Shown one piece after another: positions 1 to 8,734 of a stretch of 64,000 nt of DNA (the first letter of the stretch is position 1; each line of letters opens with the position of its first letter). The translations under genes were made by a program, and so were the position numbers. The stretch spans positions 186,001-250,000 of the forward strand of contig CAVXFS010000005.1 of NCBI GenBank assembly GCA_963761115.1. Direction: 5' to 3'. This DNA is from CAVXFS01 sp963761115. Lineage in GTDB: Bacteria; Pseudomonadota; Gammaproteobacteria; Burkholderiales; Gallionellaceae. The notes below the pieces were generated by a model that saw only the letters and a list, made by a program, of their open reading frames with translations, did no database searches and was not told where the DNA came from.

Positions 1-440
1 GGCTCGCTGATCGTGGGGATGGAATAGATACCGGTCAATTCTGTCTGTTCGGCGAGCATGACATTCAGCCAGCTTGAGACCGGCGACGGATCGGTCAGTA
101 CCGTGAACAGCACGGCGTCATCCTGCCTGCCATCGATGCGGCGTTGTTGCAGCGTCGCCTGGCGAAACGGGGTGTTGCGGTACAGCTGTTCGAGCTTGCG
201 CTGTATCAGGTCACGGCGATCGCGACCGCTGAGGCGGGGCAGGGTCTCGAGCCGGAAATCTTCTCCACTCAGGTCCGTGAGCAGACAGGTAGGCCCGCGA
301 TTGCGCCTGAGGAAGTTCGAAAATCGTTCGAAGCCTGCTGCATCGCCGACGAAGCTTTGTGGCGGGGAAAGCCTGCCCCGGCTCCACAGCCATGCACGCA
401 GGTTATCCGCGGTCAGGAGCAGGAGGATCTTCCCGGTCAT
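1..440 (-). CDS. Unrecognised protein of the pilus/secretion-like cluster, C-terminus outside window
   Basis: An open frame runs on the minus strand from the ATG at 440 to the window edge, 146 codons without a stop. Its start overlaps the stop of the GspF-like gene (ATGA), so it is translationally coupled to it and probably belongs to the same operon. The visible part is mostly hydrophilic and arginine-rich, with a central stretch RRDLIQRKLEQLYRNTPFR and the edge-proximal TELTGIYSIPTIS. There is no signal peptide and no Walker motif. I do not recognise a named family. By position it could be a PilM/GspL-type assembly factor, but this rests on context only. Confidence 0.7.
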   Translation of the reverse strand, partial: MTGKILLLLTADNLRAWLWSRGRLSPPQSFVGDAAGFERFSNFLRRNRGPTCLLTDLSGEDFRLETLPRLSGRDRRDLIQRKLEQLYRNTPFRQATLQQRRIDGRQDDAVLFTVLTDPSPVSSWLNVMLAEQTELTGIYSIPTISE

Positions 441-1642
441 CACGTCTTTATCCTGCTGATGATGTCGTAGACCGGCGACAGCACGGACAGCATCACCCAG
501 CCGAGCAACAATCCGAGGACGATGGTCATGATCGGCTCGATCAGTATCTGGGTCTTCCTGATCGTATCCTTGATGTCGCGGTCATAGAAATAACTGACGT
601 TGTACAGCGCTTCATCCAGCCTGCCGGTGGCCTCGCCCACCCTGATCATGCGCACGACCAGCGGCGGAAAGACGCCGGTGTCGAGGAAGCTTTGCGTCAT
701 GTTCTTGCCTGCCTCTATCTCTCCGATCACCTGGTCGAGGCTGGCGGCGATGACGCGGTTGCTGACCAGATCGCGCAGGCTGGCGATGCAATCGAAGATG
801 CTGATGCCGGCTCCATACATCATGGCGAAGGTGTTGGCGAAGCGCGCCATGATGATCTTGCGCAGGATCGGGCCGATGAAGATCAAATGCAGCTTGAGAT
901 GATCCAGGTGGTGCTGCATGCGGCTGTCCCATGCCAGCATCAGCCGCAACAGGATGATCAGGATCACTGGCAGGGCCAGCATGAGATGCCAGTGATGCAC
1001 GAACAAACCGGACGTGGCCAGCAGCAAGCGTGTCTGCAACGGGATGGTCTGCCCCATGTTGCTGATGAAGGCGGTCAATTGCGGAACCAGGTAGATCATC
1101 AGGAACAGGGTGATGCCGAGCACGGTGGTCCCGACGAAGGCGGGATAGATCATCAGGTTCTTGCTTTGCAGGATCATTTCGTCCTGCCATTTGATCGAGT
1201 CGGCGAGCTGCTTGAAGATCTCCGCCAGGCGGCCGCTTTTCTCTCCGGCCTGGACCAGGCTGACGACGATGTTGTCAAATGCGCGCGGGTGGTCGGCCAT
1301 GGCCTGTGAAAGCATCTTTCCGCCTTCGATGGCGGCGATCATGTCGGAGAGTATGGTCTCAAGCTGCCGGTCATCCATGCTGTTGCGCAAGTCGGCCAGG
1401 CTTTCCAGCAGCGGTACGCCTGCGCGGAACAATTGCTCGAGATTGAAGAACAGGGTGATCAGGTCGGTGCGCCTGATCTTTTTGCCGGCAAGCAACGGGA
1501 GTCGCAGGCGGATTTTCGCCCTGACCAGGTCCAGTTGCAGGTGCTTCAGGTTCTGTTCGAGGTCCGATTCGCTGGCGGCATCCAGCTGGCCTTTGCAGAG
1601 CTGGCCGGATGCATCGATCGCCGTATAGGAATAGCGTGCCAT
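440..1642 (-). CDS. Type II secretion/type IV pilus inner-membrane platform protein (GspF/PilC/MshG-like)
   Basis: This 400-residue protein has the two-repeat T2SF architecture of GspF/PilC, the polytopic inner-membrane platform on which the assembly ATPase acts. A family-typical start (ARYSYTAIDASGQ) leads into the first helical repeat (LFFNLEQLFRAGVPLLESL). The second repeat contains ARFANTFAMMYGAGISIFD. Hydrophobic membrane segments lie near residues 165-190, 215-240 and at the C-terminus (IMTIVLGLLLGWVMLSV). The start at 1642 is chosen because GAGGAA lies about 7 bases upstream; an in-frame ATG 6 bases earlier is too close to that site. It follows the ATPase gene by 13 bases and overlaps the next gene. 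Confidence 0.93.
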   Translation of the reverse strand: MARYSYTAIDASGQLCKGQLDAASESDLEQNLKHLQLDLVRAKIRLRLPLLAGKKIRRTDLITLFFNLEQLFRAGVPLLESLADLRNSMDDRQLETILSDMIAAIEGGKMLSQAMADHPRAFDNIVVSLVQAGEKSGRLAEIFKQLADSIKWQDEMILQSKNLMIYPAFVGTTVLGITLFLMIYLVPQLTAFISNMGQTIPLQTRLLLATSGLFVHHWHLMLALPVILIILLRLMLAWDSRMQHHLDHLKLHLIFIGPILRKIIMARFANTFAMMYGAGISIFDCIASLRDLVSNRVIAASLDQVIGEIEAGKNMTQSFLDTGVFPPLVVRMIRVGEATGRLDEALYNVSYFYDRDIKDTIRKTQILIEPIMTIVLGLLLGWVMLSVLSPVYDIISRIKT

Positions 1643-1655
1643 GTGCATTCCTCGC

Positions 1656-3398
1656 CTAGCCCACACGATCGGTCAGGTCAGCCACCCGCGCCACTTCGGA
1701 CAGCGAGGTCATGCCTGACCTGACGCGTTGCAATCCGTCTGCAGCGAGCGGGCGGAATCCCCTGGCCAGTGCGGCATGCTTCAATTCGCGGCGGCTGGCG
1801 CAGTGTGCCAGCAGTTCGTCGAGGTCGCTGTCCATCCTGAGCAGTTCCATGATGGCGATGCGTCCGCTGTAACCCTGGTGGTCGCACCGGCCGCAACCCG
1901 TGGCGCGGAACAGCGTGATGTCTGCATCGCCTTCTCCTTGGAGCAGTTCGCGTTCGGTCCGGTCCGGCTGGTAGGGTTGTTTGCAATGGGGGCACAGTAC
2001 GCGCACCAGACGCTGGGCGATGATGCCGTTGATGTTGCCGGCCATCACCTCAGGCAGGATGCCGATGTCCAGCAGGCGCGGAATGGCGCCGATGGCCGAG
2101 TTGGAATGCAACGTGGAATACACCTGGTGGCCGGTCATCGCGGCGCGGAACGCCATCTCGGCGGTGGCATGGTCGCGGATCTCGCCGACCAGGATGATGT
2201 CCGGGTCCTGGCGCATGATGGAGCGGATACCGTTGGCAAAATCCAGCTTGATCGTTTCGTTCACTGAAGTCTGTCGCAGCATCTGCATCGGATATTCGAC
2301 CGGGTCTTCCAGCGTCATGATGTTCACCGATTCGGCGTTGATGTGGTTAAGGATGGAATACAGGGTGGTGGTCTTGCCGCTGCCGGTGGGGCCGGTCACC
2401 AGTACGATGCCTTCCGGCCGGGCGATCATTTTCGTCAGCGATTGCAGTGCCGCGTCGTCCAGGCCGAGCTGCTGGATCGGCACGATGCCTTTGTGCCGGT
2501 CCAGGATGCGCAATACCAGATTCTCGCCGTGCGCGGTCGGGTGCGACGCGACGCGAAAATCGATCTGGCGTCCCGAGATCTGCAGCGACACGCGACCGTC
2601 CTGGGGCGCGCGCGTTTCCGCGATGTTCATGCCGCTAATCACTTTCAGGCGCACCACCATGCCCGGCCAGAAACTTTTGTGCAGGCTGCGCACCTGGCGC
2701 AACACGCCGTCTATGCGGTAGCGGATGCGCAGGAAGGAATGCTCCGGTTCGAAATGCAGGTCGGAGGCACCTTGCTGCACCGCTTCGGTCAGCAGTGCAT
2801 CGACCAGGCGCACCAGTGGCAGGCTGGATTCGTCGACGACGAGGTGGGGAGATCGATATTCCAGCTGGCCCGGTTCGATCTCGTGCAGGATCGCATCGAT
2901 CGGCAGCTCACAGCCGTAATGCCGGTCGATCGCGCGCAGGATGTCGGCATGGCCGGCCAGTTGCGTGATCAGGTGATACTCGTTCCTGAGCAGGGCGCGC
3001 AGTTGATCCAGGGCGATGATATTGTCGGGGTCGGCGATCACCAGCGTGAGCTGCTTGCTCACCGGGTCTAGCGACAGCGGTAACAGTTGATGGCGTTGTG
3101 CGACATCCCTCGGGATCAGCCGGATCGCCGCAGGATCTACCTCGATGCCGCTCAGGTCGATGCTCTGCTGGCCGCGACTTTCCGACATCGCATCGCGCAT
3201 GCCGGCCTCGGTCAGGAATCCCAGCCTGACCAGCAGGCGGCTCAGCGGTTGCTGGTCTTTGCTTTGTTCCTGCAGCGCGATGCGCAACTGGTCCTGGGTA
3301 AGGATGCCTTTTTCCAGCAGCAGTTGTTCCAGCGATGGTCGGGCGGGTGAAAGCATGGCAGTTACGGTCGCCTCAGGGGGTTGTGGGGTCATTTTCAT
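1656..3398 (-). CDS. Type II secretion/type IV pilus assembly ATPase (GspE/PilB/MshE-like)
   Basis: A 580-residue secretion ATPase that powers pilin or pseudopilin assembly from the cytoplasmic face. The N-terminal GspE-N domain (EQLLLEKGILTQDQLRIAL) is followed by the RecA-like domain. The Walker A motif GPTGSGKT lies near residues 333-340. The Asp and Walker B region ends in ILVGEIRD near 398. A tetracysteine zinc motif (CPHC then CGRC, near 467-500) is typical of GspE/PilB. The ATG at 3398 has GAGG 7 bases upstream and overlaps the end of the secretin gene, suggesting coupling; a TTG two codons earlier is less likely. Whether the system makes a pilus or secretes enzymes cannot be told here. 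Confidence 0.95.
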   Translation of the reverse strand: MKMTPQPPEATVTAMLSPARPSLEQLLLEKGILTQDQLRIALQEQSKDQQPLSRLLVRLGFLTEAGMRDAMSESRGQQSIDLSGIEVDPAAIRLIPRDVAQRHQLLPLSLDPVSKQLTLVIADPDNIIALDQLRALLRNEYHLITQLAGHADILRAIDRHYGCELPIDAILHEIEPGQLEYRSPHLVVDESSLPLVRLVDALLTEAVQQGASDLHFEPEHSFLRIRYRIDGVLRQVRSLHKSFWPGMVVRLKVISGMNIAETRAPQDGRVSLQISGRQIDFRVASHPTAHGENLVLRILDRHKGIVPIQQLGLDDAALQSLTKMIARPEGIVLVTGPTGSGKTTTLYSILNHINAESVNIMTLEDPVEYPMQMLRQTSVNETIKLDFANGIRSIMRQDPDIILVGEIRDHATAEMAFRAAMTGHQVYSTLHSNSAIGAIPRLLDIGILPEVMAGNINGIIAQRLVRVLCPHCKQPYQPDRTERELLQGEGDADITLFRATGCGRCDHQGYSGRIAIMELLRMDSDLDELLAHCASRRELKHAALARGFRPLAADGLQRVRSGMTSLSEVARVADLTDRVG

Positions 3399-5181
3399 GG
3401 GCAAGCCTCATGGTAATGTCGAGGCCAGTTTCATCATGTGTATGTGTGTGCAGGAATGCGTCGGTGTCGTCATCCAGCCCTGCGTTATGCAGGACGATGG
3501 GCCGCAGAAAGATCACCAGTTCGGTGCGGATGCTGGTGTCGTTGCGGTTGCTGAACAGGTTTCCGAGCAACGGGATCTTCGACAGCAGCGGTACGGCATC
3601 GGTCAGGTTGTTCACCTCGTCCTGCATCAATCCGCCCATCACGGCGGTTTGCCGGTTGCCGATCTTCAGCACCGATTCCATCTCGCGCGTCTGCGTCTGC
3701 GGTATGCGGCTGACTACACCGGCGGCAGCCAGCGACGGGTTGGGGTCGTTGACATAACCGAGCAGGCGCGAGATGGACGGGCGCAGATTGAGCAGCACCG
3801 TATCGTTGTCGTTGATCTGCGGCGTCACGCTCATGGTGAAGCCGATCGGCACGATATTCGGGGTGGTGGTATAGGTGATGACGGAGCTGGTCTGGTTGGT
3901 GGTGGTGTCGGTCTTGACGGTGAAGTACACCAGGTTGTCGACCACGCGCAGCATGGCGGTCTGGTTGTTCATCACGCTCAGTTTCGGGCTGGACAATACC
4001 TTCACCTTGCCGAAGGATTCCAGCAACGAGATCTGCAGGCTCAGCGGCCCGAAGCGCGTGGACAGCGGATTGGCGTAATCGAGGACGAACATGCTGCCGG
4101 TATTGGTCGCTGGCAATCCGGCGCTGCCTTCCTGCCGCAACTGGAAACCGCTGCCGCCCAACCGCAGTTGCGACCAGTTGATGCCTTGCTGGTACTGGTC
4201 GCTGAGGCGCACTTCGACCACGGTCGCCTCGATCAGCACCTGTTTCCTGGCGCTGGCCATGATCCGGTCGACGAACTCGCGGATCTTCGCGTGCTGCCTG
4301 CCGGTGGCGCGCACCGTGATGATGCCGCTTTCCGGATTGGCGATCACTGCGGCGGCCTCACGAAAGGTGCTGGTGCGCGTGACCGTGGTGCCGCCTTCCT
4401 CGACACGGGCGGTAGGCGAGCTGACTTCGTTATTGCCCCGGTTGGATGCGGGCCGCTTCTTGCCGGCAGGCTTGCTCAAGGACAGACCGCTGGTGCTGGT
4501 GGAGCTGTTCTGTTCAACCACGGTTTCGCTGGATCCTGCAGGCAATATCTTGTCGGTTTCGTGCAGGATGTCCTTGATGTTCTGCGTCAGCGTGTCCCAG
4601 AAATGATTCCTGGAAACGTTCTTGATGGTGAGCAGGGAGTTATTGCTGCCGGTGCTGCCCGGCCCGGTGACGCCGTTAGCTGATGCCGAGCCGACATAGA
4701 TCGCATTCGACATGGCGCCGTCCGAGTCGCGTGCCATGTTCACATAATCGATCTTGTAATGCCTGAGGAATGGCGAGTCCGGCATCACCACCAGCGTGCC
4801 GTCCTCCAGTTCGTAGCGCATGTCCACCTGGCTGGCGATGCGCGCAAGGATCTGCGGCAGGGTCTGCTCGACGGCGTTGAGCGTGACATTGCCCTGGATG
4901 CCGCTATGGATGTCCAGGTTGACCTTGGCGTCGCGCGCCAGTGCGGACAGGATCTCCTGAGCAGGAACATTGGAAACGACTACGCTGTAAGTATCGGGTG
5001 GTGATATGTCAGTTGTCTGGGGCGGGTGGACTGGTTCTGCGTGGCGTGGCAGGCTGGTGACGGAGGGAGTAGTTACTTTCGGGCCATGAACGATCGCTTC
5101 CGGTTGTTTGCGCGGCTGCGTGCCACATGCACTGAACAGGCCGCAAGCCATACAGATCATCCAGAGATTGCCGAGCCTCAT
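3373..5181 (-). CDS. Secretin lipoprotein (PilQ/MshL/GspD family)
   Basis: A 602-residue outer-membrane secretin, the gated pore of the system. The first 20 residues form a lipoprotein-like signal (MICMACGLFSACGTQ; the lipobox has F at -3). An STN-like domain follows near residues 60-130 (VSNVPAQEILSALARDAKV). A Ser/Thr/Gly-rich linker precedes the conserved C-terminal secretin domain, which ends in the family signature VPLLSKIPLLGNLF and ELVIFLRPIVL. The MshL-like length and the order secretin-ATPase-platform suggest a mannose-sensitive-hemagglutinin-type or related pilus. The start at 5181 has AAGGGAA three bases upstream; longer in-frame starts lack a site and would bury the signal peptide. 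Confidence 0.93.
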   Translation of the reverse strand: MRLGNLWMICMACGLFSACGTQPRKQPEAIVHGPKVTTPSVTSLPRHAEPVHPPQTTDISPPDTYSVVVSNVPAQEILSALARDAKVNLDIHSGIQGNVTLNAVEQTLPQILARIASQVDMRYELEDGTLVVMPDSPFLRHYKIDYVNMARDSDGAMSNAIYVGSASANGVTGPGSTGSNNSLLTIKNVSRNHFWDTLTQNIKDILHETDKILPAGSSETVVEQNSSTSTSGLSLSKPAGKKRPASNRGNNEVSSPTARVEEGGTTVTRTSTFREAAAVIANPESGIITVRATGRQHAKIREFVDRIMASARKQVLIEATVVEVRLSDQYQQGINWSQLRLGGSGFQLRQEGSAGLPATNTGSMFVLDYANPLSTRFGPLSLQISLLESFGKVKVLSSPKLSVMNNQTAMLRVVDNLVYFTVKTDTTTNQTSSVITYTTTPNIVPIGFTMSVTPQINDNDTVLLNLRPSISRLLGYVNDPNPSLAAAGVVSRIPQTQTREMESVLKIGNRQTAVMGGLMQDEVNNLTDAVPLLSKIPLLGNLFSNRNDTSIRTELVIFLRPIVLHNAGLDDDTDAFLHTHTHDETGLDITMRLAHENDPTTP

Positions 5182-5496
5182 GATTTCCCTTGTTCGAACA
5201 TCGTTACCCGATAGGTACACAGGACAGATGCATCCCGATGCGCAGTATTTTTTCAATCGGCCCCACCTTTGGCTAGCTGTCAGGACGGATAGGAGGGATG
5301 CACGGAGTGCAGGAGAGATCATCAGGAAGGAGGAATTTTACGCACAAAACCATGCCCGATTCTGGGTTTTCCCGGTTTCTGCGCGGGGGAAAATTTACCG
5401 ACCTTGATTCGATAAAATGGTATGGTTACGCATGCTTGAATTTTAATGATGGGCTGCTGGCTTGCCCTGCCGCTCGCGAATCAAAGGAGGCTTGAT
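5182..5496. other. Divergent intergenic region between the secretin and FecR-domain genes
   Basis: These 315 bases separate divergently transcribed units, so promoters for both must lie here. I see no pair of -35/-10 boxes with good spacing in either direction. AT-rich patches occur at about 5326-5352 and 5389-5442. The only clear signal is the ribosome-binding site AAAGGAGG just before the ATG at 5497. Short open frames here lack initiation signals. Confidence 0.5.
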
Positions 5497-5937
5497 ATGC
5501 GACACATGATTGCCGTAATCCTTATCGCAGTATTCGGTTTTGCCAGTATTGCCATGGCGCAGGATGAGCATGTGGCACTGGTCAAGAACGTTTCCGGCAA
5601 CGTAAAAGTCATGCGCGATAAGTCGGAGATCGTTGTGGTGCCTGGAACACAACTGATGAGGATGGACACGGTCATTTCAGGCCCACATTCCACTGCGGGC
5701 ATCGTGTTCAAGGATGGGACGCTGCTTACAGTGGGTGCTTCGTCCGAAATCGAGATCAGCCGGTATCTGTTCCAGCCAAGTAAAGCCAAATATGATTTTT
5801 CTCTTTACCTGAAGAAGGGGAAAGCCATCTATTCCTCCGGCAAGCTTGGGAAGCTTTCGCCGCAATCCGTCAAGCTGAATACGCCAAGGGCTGCGGTCGG
5901 GGTGCGCGGCACCCGCTTTATCGTCAAGGTCGATTAA
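5497..5937 (+). CDS. Exported FecR-domain protein
   Basis: A 146-residue protein with a signal peptide (MRHMIAVILIAVFGFASIAM, cleavage probably after AQ) followed by a single FecR domain. The domain carries the family hallmarks VSGNVKVMR, an FKDGTLLTVG turn and the C-terminal TPRAAVGVRGTRF. FecR domains are periplasmic beta-rich sensor or scaffold modules; stand-alone copies often lie beside CHASE2 proteins, as here. The ATG at 5497 is chosen because AAAGGAGG precedes it and it begins a clean signal peptide. It is the first gene of a tight three-gene unit. Ligand and partner are unknown; interaction with the CHASE2 protein downstream is inference. Confidence 0.88.
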   Translation: MRHMIAVILIAVFGFASIAMAQDEHVALVKNVSGNVKVMRDKSEIVVVPGTQLMRMDTVISGPHSTAGIVFKDGTLLTVGASSEIEISRYLFQPSKAKYDFSLYLKKGKAIYSSGKLGKLSPQSVKLNTPRAAVGVRGTRFIVKVD

Positions 5938-5946
5938 GGGGGGGGA

Positions 5947-6546
5947 ATGGCAGAATTTGCTGCATTAGTGACTTTTATCATAGGCGTGTTCCTGAGCAGC
6001 GGGAATCCTGGCACCACAGTGATCCTGCTGCCCGATGAAGGCGGCAAAGTTGGCGCCGTAACGGTCAAGACAACAGACGATTTCAAGGTTGTAGACCAGG
6101 CGTACAACTTCGTCACCGCAAACAAGAAAAATTCGCGCCTGTCCGGCATCCAGATGTCGAGCGAAGCGCAGGTGAATCAGGAATATGGGGAGATGCTCAA
6201 GGCGCAACCTGCCATGCCAGCCAGTTTTATTCTTTATTTTGTTTCCGGCTCGAATGAGCTTACAGAAGATTCCAAAGCCGTCATCCCGCAGATCCTGGAC
6301 CGGATCAAGGGGCATGGACCGACCGAGATCAGTGTTATCGGTCATACGGACACAACCGGGGCGGATGAATTCAATGAGAAGTTATCCCTGGAGCGGGCCA
6401 CTGCGGTTGAGAAGATCCTGAAAGACGATATTCCCGATCTGGAAGGGGTGAGCGTCAAGTATTTCGGTTCAAAGGATCCGCTGGTTCCAACCGGCCCGAA
6501 TGTTGACGAGCCGAGAAACCGGCGCGTCGAGGTCGTCATCCTCTAA
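5947..6546 (+). CDS. OmpA-family peptidoglycan-binding domain protein
   Basis: A 199-residue protein. A hydrophobic N-terminus (about residues 4-18) serves as signal or anchor, a short region with TTVILLPDEGGKVGAV follows, and a C-terminal OmpA-like domain covers about residues 95-199. That domain shows ILYFVSGSNELTEDS, ISVIGHTDTTGADEFNEKL and the terminal NRRVEVVIL, including the Asp and Arg positions that bind diaminopimelate in this fold. It begins 9 bases after the FecR gene and in the same frame; the spacer is a run of eight G's that also acts as ribosome-binding site. A role in tethering the signalling unit to the cell wall is inference. Confidence 0.9.
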   Translation: MAEFAALVTFIIGVFLSSGNPGTTVILLPDEGGKVGAVTVKTTDDFKVVDQAYNFVTANKKNSRLSGIQMSSEAQVNQEYGEMLKAQPAMPASFILYFVSGSNELTEDSKAVIPQILDRIKGHGPTEISVIGHTDTTGADEFNEKLSLERATAVEKILKDDIPDLEGVSVKYFGSKDPLVPTGPNVDEPRNRRVEVVIL

Positions 6547-6564
6547 TAAAGGGAAAAATCCCAA

Positions 6565-8568
6565 GTGCATGCCCTGGAATTTTCAAGCAAGCTGTCAGGG
6601 AAATGGATTTACTTGCTATTGCTGCTGGGCCTGCTGGTTTCATCCGCTGTGGGGATTATTGGCCGCATGGAGACAGGGATTCCCGCGCAATGGGACCGCC
6701 TGTTCCTTGATACCTTCCTGAAAAAATCCGCAACGGGTAAAGCCCCACAGAATGTCGTCGTCGTTGATATCGACGAACTCAGCCTGGCAGCTGCGGGCCA
6801 ATGGCCGTGGCCGCGATACAGGATGGCTACGCTGGTTCAGGCAATAGCCGACGACAAGCCGGCGGCAATTGGACTGGACATTCTTTTTTCCGAGCCGGAC
6901 CGAACTTCGCTGGACAATATCCAGAAAACTTTCAAGCGGGATTTTGGCCTGGATCTGTCCATTGGCGGCGCTCCCGACGGATTAAAGGATAATGACGGGT
7001 ATCTTGGCCGGGTCTTGTCTGATGTTGGCGTTGTCGGGGCAAGATATTATTATTTCGATTACGCCAACAGAACGGAAATATCCGCCAAGCCAACGTTCAA
7101 CATTACCGGAAGAACCGATTTGCTGGCGCTGAATGATGCGCCCGGTGTCCTGGACAATACCTATGAGATTTCTTCGCAGTTGAAATTCGGCGGGTTTATC
7201 AATAATCAGCCGGACAGTGACGGCGTACTGCGCAGGCTTCCCCTGTTGATCCGCCATCAAGGCGTTATTTATCCGCATCTTTCCCTCGCCACATACATGC
7301 GCTCTGTCGGAGTGGATCACGCCTCCATCGGGGAAGACCGCTATGGGCCGCTCATTCGCGTGGGTGACCATTCCATCCCGATCGACAGCAGGGGTTTTGC
7401 GCTGCTGCGGTTTGTCGGTACGCCCGATCTTTATCCTTCAATTTCGGCGCTGGATATATTGAACGGCTCATTTAATGAGGCCGACATAAAGGGCAAGGTT
7501 GTTTTTATCGGTTCTACCGCTGCCGCGCTGCATGACCAGCACAACACGATATTCGACTCCCGGTTTCCGGGGTTGAAAGTGGAAGCAGTGGCGCTCGACG
7601 ATATCGAGAGCGACAGTTTTGTCAGGGAGCCTACGTGGGGAGGGACGGCGATATTGCTGGCGTGCATCGCGACCGGCTTGCTGATGTCGACGTTGTTTGT
7701 TTTATTGCGCGGACCTTTACAGCTGTTTCTTGGCACTGCGGCCCTGTCTGGGATCGTTGTGCTGATTTCCCTGTACCTGTTCAATTTTGACGGGATATTC
7801 CTGTCTCCGGGAGGACCTGTTCTGGTGGCCGGGATCCTGTTTACGCTATTTATCGGCATGCGGTTTGCCATTGAAAAAAGGCATGCCTATGTATGGTTCA
7901 GACAGTTGGCCAATGCACGGCAGGTCGCCATGGAATCGATGGCCGCAGTAGCGGAATCGCGCGATCCGGAAACCGGGGCGCACATCAAGCGCACACAACA
8001 TTATGTAAAGGCGATCGCCGAACAATTAAAAAGTGCCGGCGAATATTCAGACACCCTGACACGCGAGTACATAGACCTGCTTTTTGCCTCTGCCCCGTTG
8101 CACGACATCGGGAAAGTAGGGGTGCCGGACAAAATATTGCTCAAGCCGGGCAAACTGACCGATTCGGAATTTGAGCTCATGAAAAAGCATGCCGAATACG
8201 GAAAAAAGATCATTTACAGCACGGCGAAAAAAATCGAAGGGAACAATTTCCTGCAAATCGCGGGTGAGATCGCATATGGCCACCATGAAAAGTGGGACGG
8301 AACAGGATACCCGCTCGGACTTGCCGGACAGGACATCCCGCTTGCCAGCAGGATCATGGCTGTGGCGGATGTGTATGACGCGATGATCAGCCGGCGCTGT
8401 TACAAACCGCCATTCCCGCACGAGGAATCGATCCAGTACATGCGGGAAAAGCGGGGCAAAATTTTCGATCCGGCGGTTTTCGATGCCTTTCTCGGGATAG
8501 AAGATCAAATTCGGGAAATTGCCGCTACCTACCAGGATGAAGGTGAATTGATACTGGGTGACCGGTAA
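6565..8568 (+). CDS. CHASE2-domain membrane sensor with HD-GYP cyclic-di-GMP phosphodiesterase domain
   Basis: This 667-residue protein begins at GTG, with AAGGGA about 9 bases upstream. One membrane helix (about residues 14-32) leads into an extracytoplasmic CHASE2 domain with VVVVDIDELSLA and the later GKVVFIGSTAAALHD. Three more helices follow at about 358-433, as usual for CHASE2. The cytoplasmic C-terminus is an HD-GYP domain with H513-D514 (HDIGK), H573-H574 and G581-Y582-P583 (HHEKWDGTGYP), so the catalytic set appears intact for hydrolysis of cyclic-di-GMP. No GGDEF, PAS or receiver domain is present. It ends a unit with the FecR and OmpA proteins, pointing to envelope-sensed control of the second messenger. 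Confidence 0.93.
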   Translation: MHALEFSSKLSGKWIYLLLLLGLLVSSAVGIIGRMETGIPAQWDRLFLDTFLKKSATGKAPQNVVVVDIDELSLAAAGQWPWPRYRMATLVQAIADDKPAAIGLDILFSEPDRTSLDNIQKTFKRDFGLDLSIGGAPDGLKDNDGYLGRVLSDVGVVGARYYYFDYANRTEISAKPTFNITGRTDLLALNDAPGVLDNTYEISSQLKFGGFINNQPDSDGVLRRLPLLIRHQGVIYPHLSLATYMRSVGVDHASIGEDRYGPLIRVGDHSIPIDSRGFALLRFVGTPDLYPSISALDILNGSFNEADIKGKVVFIGSTAAALHDQHNTIFDSRFPGLKVEAVALDDIESDSFVREPTWGGTAILLACIATGLLMSTLFVLLRGPLQLFLGTAALSGIVVLISLYLFNFDGIFLSPGGPVLVAGILFTLFIGMRFAIEKRHAYVWFRQLANARQVAMESMAAVAESRDPETGAHIKRTQHYVKAIAEQLKSAGEYSDTLTREYIDLLFASAPLHDIGKVGVPDKILLKPGKLTDSEFELMKKHAEYGKKIIYSTAKKIEGNNFLQIAGEIAYGHHEKWDGTGYPLGLAGQDIPLASRIMAVADVYDAMISRRCYKPPFPHEESIQYMREKRGKIFDPAVFDAFLGIEDQIREIAATYQDEGELILGDR

Positions 8569-8672
8569 GGAATTTCTGTTTCTTATTAAAACCGTAAACA
8601 GGATCGCTGGCGAAAATCCGCCTCAGCCAGGTTTTGCCGTGGCGGGAATGCAATGGCTGCGGGCGAGATAAG

Positions 8673-8702
8673 TTGTGGTTGTGTGGCGGCGTAGATTAGA
8701 AT
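8673..8702 (+). promoter_or_regulatory. Probable sigma-70 promoter of the mla operon
   Basis: A -35-like TTGTGG at 8673-8678 and a -10 TAGAAT at 8697-8702 are separated by 18 bases, with a GC-rich stretch following. It lies 33 bases before the mlaF start in the only intergenic gap upstream of the operon. Confidence 0.5.
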
Positions 8703-8734
8703 GCCCGCTCAAATTAGAAATCAAGGTGTTATAA

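Noticed and set aside
359..1309. Open frame of 316 codons on the plus strand opposite the GspF-like gene
   Set aside because: The translation is rich in Asp, Gln and His with no domain, while the minus strand encodes a clear T2SF protein with good initiation signals.
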